Source of the DNA: JAJTHB01 sp033763775
Lineage (GTDB): Bacteria > Pseudomonadota > Alphaproteobacteria > Rickettsiales > SXRF01
DNA length: 64,000 nt
Direction: 5' to 3'
Assembly (NCBI GenBank): GCA_033763775.1
Contig: JANRJW010000013.1
Span: 124,001 to 188,000 of the forward strand
This document shows, one piece after another, positions 58,791 to 64,000 of this stretch. Under the pieces are notes generated by a model, which saw nothing but the letters and a program-made list of their open reading frames with translations, did no database searches and had not been told where the DNA came from. A program made the position numbers and the translations under genes. Position 1 is the first letter of the stretch; each line of letters begins with the position of its first letter.

Positions 58791-59277
58791 TCAGCTACTC
58801 GCGCTGGCGCAGGAGGTTATCCAGCGCTCGCGCGAGAGCGCACGTCGCATCAGCTGCGCTGAGTCATGCACGGGCGGTCTTCTTTCCGCTCTGCTTACGG
58901 AAATACCCGGCAGCTCGGCGGTGATTCATCTCAATTTTGTCACCTATGCCAATGAAGCCAAAACGGCCATGCTCGCAGTAGAGCCGCAGCTGCTTGCAGC
59001 GCATGGGGCGGTCAGTAAGCCCGTGGCGCTTGCCATGGCCAGCGGCGCGCGCCGCAACACAAGGGCTGATATTGCTTTAGCGATTACCGGTATCGCCGGG
59101 CCAGGTGGCGGCAGCGCCGAGAAACCAGTGGGCACGGTTTATATTGCCACTGCTTCGGATAATGAATGCACGGCGCAGTGTTTTCAATTCATTGGGGATC
59201 GCACCGAGATACGGCTGCAAGCTACCGAGCAGGCGCTACTGATGCTGCTGGATCAGCTCAGGGCGAGTGGAGATTAA
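58771..59277 (+). CDS. pncC: Nicotinamide-nucleotide amidohydrolase (CinA C-terminal domain, PncC)
   Basis: 168 residues, only the CinA-C domain: RRISCAESCTGGLLSALLTE with the catalytic Ser, YANEAKTAMLAV, ALAITGIAGPGGGSAEKPVG. It deamidates NMN to NaMN for NAD recycling. The start overlaps pgpA by 20 bases. The stop lies in a 16-bp inverted repeat shared with the end of glmU. Confidence 0.9.
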   Translation: MATLFSNQLLALAQEVIQRSRESARRISCAESCTGGLLSALLTEIPGSSAVIHLNFVTYANEAKTAMLAVEPQLLAAHGAVSKPVALAMASGARRNTRADIALAITGIAGPGGGSAEKPVGTVYIATASDNECTAQCFQFIGDRTEIRLQATEQALLMLLDQLRASGD

Positions 59278-59361
59278 TCCAGCTACGCGCTTCGCCCTTC
59301 GCCTAGCAGGACAACCCATGGCTTGTTGCGAAAAGAGATAAAATGAATCTCCACTCGCCCT
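59260..59361. repeat. 16-bp perfect inverted repeat spanning the pncC/glmU convergent ends
   Basis: AGGGCGAGTGGAGATT at 59260-59275 and its exact reverse complement AATCTCCACTCGCCCT at 59346-59361 flank 70 bases. The left arm covers the last codons of pncC, the right arm the stop of glmU. No T run follows the arms, so it is not a standard terminator. Confidence 0.8.
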
Positions 59362-60715
59362 AAGCGCCCTTTTTCTTCTTTTGCCTGATTTCGGCAGCCT
59401 TGGCGGGTTTGTTCTGCTGCACAGCGCGTGCAATCGCCAGCGCATCATCGGGCACATTCTCGGTGATCACGCTACCCGCAGCAACCATCGCACCACGACC
59501 AACAGCAACCGGTGCCACCAGCGCGGTATTGGAGCCGATAAAGCTGCCCGCGCCGATGCTGGTTCGATATTTGTTCACACCGTCATAGTTACAGGTAATG
59601 GTGCCAGCGCCAACATTGGCGCCCTCGCCCACTTCGCTATCGCCGAGATAGCTCAAGTGGTTGGCCTTGGCATTGCGGCCGAGATGGCTGTTTTTGATTT
59701 CCACAAAATTACCGACATGCGCCCCTTCGCCGATGACCGTGCCCGGGCGAAGCCTTGCATAAGGGCCAACCGTTGCGCCGCGATGAATCGTTGCCTGTTC
59801 AAGATGGCTGAAAGCCCGAATTTCAGCCCCCTGCCCAACCTTGACACCCGCACCAAACACCACGTGTGGATGCACCACCACATCGGCCTCAAATTCCGTA
59901 TCATCCTGAAGAAAAACAGTATGCGGCGCGAGCATGGTCACACCGGCTTCCATCGCACGGCGGCGTAGACGATCCTGCATCACGGCTTCGGCCTGCGCGA
60001 GCTGCACTTTGTCGTTGACTCCCATCACTTCCTCCTTTGATACCTCTACCATCAGGCTGCGTTTTCCCATGTTGGCTGCGGCTTCCAGCAGGGTGGTCAG
60101 GTAAATTTCACCGGTTGCGGCAGAGGGCGCAACCTTCGGCAGTGCTGCCGCAAGAAATGCCGCATCCAGCGCCATCACACCACCCCACACCCACGGGTTC
60201 AATCTTTGCTGCGGCGTGGCGTCTTTTTCTTCCACAATCACATCCACCCATGGCGGCGATGCCATCATCACGCGGCCATAGCCGGTTGGGCTTTCCAGCT
60301 TCATGGCCAGCAGTGAAATCGTTGCCTGCTGCTCTTCATGCTGCCTGAGCATGTGTGCGAGCGTCTGCGTCGTTATCAATGGTGTGTCACCATAAAGCAC
60401 CAGCACCACGCCGCTGCCAGGGAGCTGCTCAAGCGCCGAAAGCACCGCATGGCCGGTGCCAAGCTGCTGCGTTTGAACCGCAAAGCGAGCGGCGGGAAAA
60501 GTTTGCTGCACACAGGCCTGCACCTCGTTCATCTGCGGCGCTACCACCACCACCAGCGCATCGGGTGAAAGCGGCGCTGCGCTGCTGATAACCTGGGCAA
60601 TCATCGGTTTGCCAGCCATGGACTGTAATACTTTCGGCAGGCTGGAGCGCATGCGCGTGCCCTTGCCTGCGGCGAGAATAACAACGGATAAATACTGCTT
60701 GAGTCGCTGAGTCAT
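59360..60715 (-). CDS. glmU: Bifunctional GlmU (GlcN-1-P acetyltransferase / GlcNAc-1-P uridyltransferase)
   Basis: Makes UDP-GlcNAc for peptidoglycan and LPS. 451 residues: the N-terminal uridyltransferase VVILAAGKGTRMRSSLPKVL, then LVLYGDTPLI. A C-terminal left-handed β-helix of hexapeptide repeats (ATVGPYARLRPGTVIGEGAH, FVEIKNSHLG, TITCNYDGVNKYRT) follows, and the tail is a poly-basic KKKKG. Start at 60715; the frame is open to 60751 without support. Confidence 0.95.
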   Translation of the reverse strand: MTQRLKQYLSVVILAAGKGTRMRSSLPKVLQSMAGKPMIAQVISSAAPLSPDALVVVVAPQMNEVQACVQQTFPAARFAVQTQQLGTGHAVLSALEQLPGSGVVLVLYGDTPLITTQTLAHMLRQHEEQQATISLLAMKLESPTGYGRVMMASPPWVDVIVEEKDATPQQRLNPWVWGGVMALDAAFLAAALPKVAPSAATGEIYLTTLLEAAANMGKRSLMVEVSKEEVMGVNDKVQLAQAEAVMQDRLRRRAMEAGVTMLAPHTVFLQDDTEFEADVVVHPHVVFGAGVKVGQGAEIRAFSHLEQATIHRGATVGPYARLRPGTVIGEGAHVGNFVEIKNSHLGRNAKANHLSYLGDSEVGEGANVGAGTITCNYDGVNKYRTSIGAGSFIGSNTALVAPVAVGRGAMVAAGSVITENVPDDALAIARAVQQNKPAKAAEIRQKKKKGA

Positions 60716-60762
60716 GCGCTTATGATTAGCGCGAGCGAGCGTGCAAAACAAGGTGGCAAATC

Positions 60763-62019
60763 ATGACCATGGATGGATTCTGGTTAATAACGGGAGCAGC
60801 GGCGATATTTGCGGTTGCATGGGGTGTGACGTATCTGCGTTTGTTTGTTATCCGCGAAAGGCTGCGCGCCGCAACTGGGCAATTGGCGGCCACTGAAAGC
60901 GAAATTCTTTCCACCCAGCAGGCACTTACCGAATATCGCGAGCGTGCCATTATTGCGGAAACAGAGCTGCGCGCGCAAGGTGAGCAGAAGCAGCAGATTA
61001 AGCTGGAATTCAAGCAAACCGCCAGCCAGCTTTTTGATGAGATGAGCCAGAAATTTACCCAGCAATCAGAAAAAAAGATCGGCGATCTACTTTTGCCGCT
61101 GCGCGAACGCCTCGGCGAATTTCAAAAAAAAATCGATGATTCCTTCAGTCAGCAAGGCAAAGAACAGCACACACTGAAAGCCGAAATTCAGAAAATCGTG
61201 CTGCAGACCGACAGCCTCACCAAAGCACTGCGCGGCGATGTTAAAGCGCAGGGCAACTGGGGCGAGGTCATGCTGGAAAAAATCCTAGAAGAATCCGGTC
61301 TCAGGCGCGGTGTGGACTACGCGCCGCAAGCGGTGGATTTATCACTGCGCGCGGAAGATGGCAGCGTCCAGCGGCCGGATGTGGTGGTGCACCTGCCTGA
61401 CGGCAAGCATGTGATTATTGATTCCAAAGTGTCGCTCACCGCTTATGAACGTTATTGCGATGCACAGCAGGAGGCGCATTTACGTGATTTTATCAAATCG
61501 CTGCGGGCGCATGTGGTTGGGCTTTCCGCCAAGCGCTATCAGGAGATTGAAAAGCTCCAGACACCTGATTTTGTGTTTATGTTTCTTCCGGTCGAAGGCG
61601 CCTACACGCTGGCTGTCCAGCAGGATCGCGAGCTGCACAGTTTCGCCTGGGATAAAAAAGTAGTGCTGGTTTGCCCGTCCACGCTGTTTGCCAGCCTTCG
61701 CACCATCGCATCGCTGTGGCGCATTGAGCAGCAGAATCGCTATGCGCTGCAGATTGCAGATGAAGGCGGCAAGCTCTACGATAAGCTGGTTGGCTTTGTG
61801 CAGGATATGCAGGATATCGGCAAGCAGATTGGCCGCACACAGCAAAGCTATGATCAAGCACTTGGTAAGCTGCATACCGGCACCGGCAACCTCATTACCC
61901 GCGCAGAAAAAATGAGACAGCTGGGCGCTAAAGCCAGCAAAAATCTTCCCAAAGAACTCACCAGCGACGAGGCCAGCAAAGACAGCCGCGTTGTGGCGCT
62001 GATAGCGGATGAGTCCTGA
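60763..62019 (+). CDS. rmuC: DNA recombination protein RmuC
   Basis: 418 residues: an N-terminal membrane anchor (~6-22) and a long coiled coil (~25-120), followed by the PD-(D/E)XK-like RmuC core (GNWGEVMLEKILEESGLRRG, RPDVVVHLPDGKHVIIDSKV, FMFLPVEGAYTLAV). The role is poorly defined; E. coli RmuC limits inversions at short repeats, which is notable in a genome with many palindromic repeats. Convergent with era. Confidence 0.92.
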   Translation: MTMDGFWLITGAAAIFAVAWGVTYLRLFVIRERLRAATGQLAATESEILSTQQALTEYRERAIIAETELRAQGEQKQQIKLEFKQTASQLFDEMSQKFTQQSEKKIGDLLLPLRERLGEFQKKIDDSFSQQGKEQHTLKAEIQKIVLQTDSLTKALRGDVKAQGNWGEVMLEKILEESGLRRGVDYAPQAVDLSLRAEDGSVQRPDVVVHLPDGKHVIIDSKVSLTAYERYCDAQQEAHLRDFIKSLRAHVVGLSAKRYQEIEKLQTPDFVFMFLPVEGAYTLAVQQDRELHSFAWDKKVVLVCPSTLFASLRTIASLWRIEQQNRYALQIADEGGKLYDKLVGFVQDMQDIGKQIGRTQQSYDQALGKLHTGTGNLITRAEKMRQLGAKASKNLPKELTSDEASKDSRVVALIADES

Positions 62020-62021
62020 CG

Positions 62022-62921
62022 CTATTGTTTATATTCCAGCCCCAGCAGCCGGTAGCTCTCGCGGTCGTCTTTCCAGTTTGGTCTGACCTTTACAAACAGC
62101 TCCAGATGAATTTTTTTGTCGGTCATTTTTTCCAGCTCGCGCCGTGCGCTGATACCCACGCGTTTGATCATTGCGCCGCCTTCACCAATAACAATTTTTT
62201 TCTGGTTCTCGCGCTGAATGTAAATCGCCTGAGTGATTTTAATCAGCGTATCACTTTCCTGCCATGATTCTGTTTCCACCAGCAGCGAGTATGGCAACTC
62301 CTGACTAAGCAGCAGAAACAGTTTTTCCCGGGTGATTTCAGCGGCAAGCAGCCGCATGGAGATATCACTCACCTCATCGTCAGGATAGTGCCATGGTCCT
62401 GGCGGCATGCTCTGAGCCAGCACAGTTTTAAGCTTGCCCACACCATCGCCCGTTTTGGCGGAAATCATGAAAATATCGCGAAACAGACCAAGCTCGCCGC
62501 AGCTGGCCGCCAGCTCAATCAGCCGCTCCTTGCTTACCTTATCAATTTTGTTCAGCGCCAGAAACAGCGGTTTAGTGGTGGCAGTGAGCTGATGAAACAG
62601 CGCGCGCGTGCTCTCGCGGATACCTGCTTTACAATCCACGAGCAGCAACGCGGCATCCGCATCACCAATACCCGCCCATGCGGCATTCACCATGGCTTTT
62701 TCAAAGGATTGCTGCGCATCAAAAATCCCTGGCGTATCGACAAGTATCAGCTGGGTTTTGTCGTCATGACAGATGCCGCGAACGTTAAAGCGCGTGGTTT
62801 GCACCTTGGGTGTCACAATCGAGACCTTGCCACCTACCAGCTGGTTGATAAGCGTGGATTTGCCGGCGTTTGGCTCCCCAATAATGGCGACAACGCCGCA
62901 ACGCTCTCCAGCGCTATTCAT
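62022..62921 (-). CDS. era: GTPase Era
   Basis: Assembly GTPase for the 30S subunit, binding the 3' end of 16S rRNA. 299 residues: G1 GEPNAGKSTLINQL, G3 DTPGIFD, G4 LNKIDK, then a KH domain with KIVIGEGGAMIKRVGISARR. The start overlaps the end of rnc by 8 bases, as in the conserved lepB-rnc-era order. Confidence 0.96.
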   Translation of the reverse strand: MNSAGERCGVVAIIGEPNAGKSTLINQLVGGKVSIVTPKVQTTRFNVRGICHDDKTQLILVDTPGIFDAQQSFEKAMVNAAWAGIGDADAALLLVDCKAGIRESTRALFHQLTATTKPLFLALNKIDKVSKERLIELAASCGELGLFRDIFMISAKTGDGVGKLKTVLAQSMPPGPWHYPDDEVSDISMRLLAAEITREKLFLLLSQELPYSLLVETESWQESDTLIKITQAIYIQRENQKKIVIGEGGAMIKRVGISARRELEKMTDKKIHLELFVKVRPNWKDDRESYRLLGLEYKQ

Positions 62922-63573
62922 GGCTCACCGCCGCAAGAAGCGCCTGCGCTGCCAGCTGTTCGGCGGCACGCTTTGAATGAGCGCGGCCAAGGCGCGGCTC
63001 ATGGCCGCTGAGGCGCACTTCGATCGTGAATTCCGGTGCATGCGCCGGGCCGACTGTCTCCAGCACACGATATTCAGGCACGGCAAGCCCACGCGCCTGC
63101 GCCCATTCCTGAAGCGCGGTTTTGGCATCTTTGGGCGGCGCGCTGATACGGCGCGCCAGATCACTCCAGCGCATGGTAATGAAGGTTTCGGCGGCTTCCA
63201 GCCCACCATCCAGATACAGCGCGCCAAGCACCGCTTCCATGGCATCTTCAAGATTGGTCGGGTTTTGCCTGCCGCCGCTGGCACCTTCGCTTTCCGACAT
63301 CAGTAAAAACTGCCCCAGCGATAGCTCGCGCGCCACTTCCGCGAGCGTCTCCCCGCGCACCAATCCGGCCAGCCTGCGCGCCAGCTCGCCTTCATTTTCA
63401 TTGGGAAAAAGCTTGTAAATGATTTTCGCCACCACCAGCCCGAGCACCGCATCGCCAAGAAATTCAAGCCGCTGATTATTGCTTTGCTGATTGAGGCTGG
63501 GGTGTGTGAGCGCCAGTTTCAGCAGCTGGCTATCATGAAAAGTGTGGCCGAGTTTTTCTTCCAGCTGGTTCAT
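62914..63573 (-). CDS. rnc: Ribonuclease III
   Basis: Double-strand-specific RNase for rRNA and mRNA processing. 219 residues: signature NQRLEFLGDAVLGLVVAK, the second acidic site NLEDAMEAVLGALYLDGG, and a dsRNA-binding domain at ~150-216 (DAKTALQEWAQARGLAVPEY, ending KRAAEQLAAQALLA). It overlaps lepB by 4 bases. Confidence 0.96.
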   Translation of the reverse strand: MNQLEEKLGHTFHDSQLLKLALTHPSLNQQSNNQRLEFLGDAVLGLVVAKIIYKLFPNENEGELARRLAGLVRGETLAEVARELSLGQFLLMSESEGASGGRQNPTNLEDAMEAVLGALYLDGGLEAAETFITMRWSDLARRISAPPKDAKTALQEWAQARGLAVPEYRVLETVGPAHAPEFTIEVRLSGHEPRLGRAHSKRAAEQLAAQALLAAVSHE

Positions 63574-64000
63574 CGTATCACCGTCAGGAATCGATCAAGG
63601 CGCATCTGGCCAAACCAGTTCAGCGGGTTAAAGCACGATCCGCCCCCTTCCACCGAACAGAAAATAAGTTCTGCGCGGCCAACCAGGTTCTGCTCTGGCA
63701 CAAAGCCCACCTCATCCATGAAGCGGCTATCACGCGAGTTATCGCGGTTATCGCCAAGGAAAAAATAATGCCCAGGTGGCACCACCATCACCGGTGTGTC
63801 ATCGCCGGCATAATAGTCTTTTTCTTTGAGGATAGTTATTTTTCGCCCCTCGGGCAGAGTTTCTTCAAAACGCGCAATCTCATAAGGCTTGCGATCAAAG
63901 CGTTCATCGCCCTCGTCAAGATATTGATCCACATAGTGCCGATCCAGCATCGTGCCGTTGATATAAACCCGGCCATCCTTCATCTGAATCGCATCGCCCG
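63570..64000 (-). CDS. lepB: Signal peptidase I, C-terminal part (5' end outside window)
   Basis: Cleaves signal peptides at the periplasmic face. The visible ~143 residues begin GDAIQMKDGRVYINGT (box C/D region). They include the long β-insert, VPPGHYFFLGDNRDNSRDSR (box E) and a C-terminal FNPLNWFGQMRLDRFLTVIR. The catalytic Ser and Lys lie in the missing N-terminal part beyond base 64000. First of lepB-rnc-era on the minus strand. Confidence 0.93.
   Translation of the reverse strand, partial: GDAIQMKDGRVYINGTMLDRHYVDQYLDEGDERFDRKPYEIARFEETLPEGRKITILKEKDYYAGDDTPVMVVPPGHYFFLGDNRDNSRDSRFMDEVGFVPEQNLVGRAELIFCSVEGGGSCFNPLNWFGQMRLDRFLTVIR

Overview
The window is a gene-dense chromosomal segment of an alphaproteobacterium. 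It carries about 64 protein genes, no rRNA, tRNA or CRISPR array that I can see, and no gene-free stretch above 300 bases. The family markers are ntrY/ntrX next to dusB, hfq-hflX, GapR, a PopZ-type DUF2497 protein, an ispDF fusion, the lepB-rnc-era string and a full PHA cycle. Two features point, as inference only, towards the Rickettsiales side of the class: an IleRS of the long eukaryote-like type whose sequence resembles Rickettsia IleRS, and an isolated virB8-virB9 pair. The genes for serine, arginine, quinolinate, branched-chain and aromatic amino acid, and pyrimidine synthesis argue against a strongly reduced obligate parasite.

Layout. 1-1.9 kb: end of a glycerol-1-phosphate dehydrogenase-like gene, then ccmB and ccmA. 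1.9-6.1 kb: acnA, a secreted rhodanese and two small unknown genes, one behind tandem Pho-box-like sites. 6.2-10.2 kb: PHA locus (phaR, a short PhaE-like gene overlapping phaC, phaA, phaB). 10.2-17.7 kb: GST, serA, serC, a hydrolase, a GT4 glycosyltransferase, a perfect parS site, nadA, gpsA. 17.7-23.3 kb: virB9, virB8 and the rest of cytochrome c maturation (ccmD-E-F-G-H-I; ccmC is not in the window). 23.4-26.3 kb: Cys-rich lipoprotein, pheA, class II DAHP synthase, gapR. 26.3-33.7 kb: a seven-gene minus-strand run mixing pyrB, pyrC and pyrF with glycan and LPS genes. 33.7-39.3 kb: hemC, tsaD, a ModA-like protein, hflX, hfq, argG. 39.3-42.1 kb: an AT-rich membrane protein and metC. 42.2-46.2 kb: ileS. 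46.2-50.9 kb: pcm, tolC, popZ-like, ilvD. 51-57 kb: an unknown gene, ntrX, ntrY, a Fis-like gene, dusB. 57-64 kb: ispDF, pgpA, cinA-C, glmU, rmuC, era, rnc and the end of lepB.

The standout is ileS. Its single uninterrupted frame carries five in-frame insertions that do not belong to IleRS. One is a complete DUF559 (PD-(D/E)XK-type) nuclease domain bracketed by about 50-bp inverted repeats. One is a solo copy of the same kind of repeat. Three are palindromic elements with GTCATYCC-type ends, two of them 66 nt and one 51 nt, all read in the same frame (V-I-P-S...). Relatives of the palindromic elements lie between genes at 8.2, 12.4, 24.6 and 49.1 kb. Without the insertions the protein would be close to the usual length of this IleRS type. 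The behaviour recalls the Rickettsia palindromic elements, but here a nuclease cassette has also been accommodated inside an essential enzyme.
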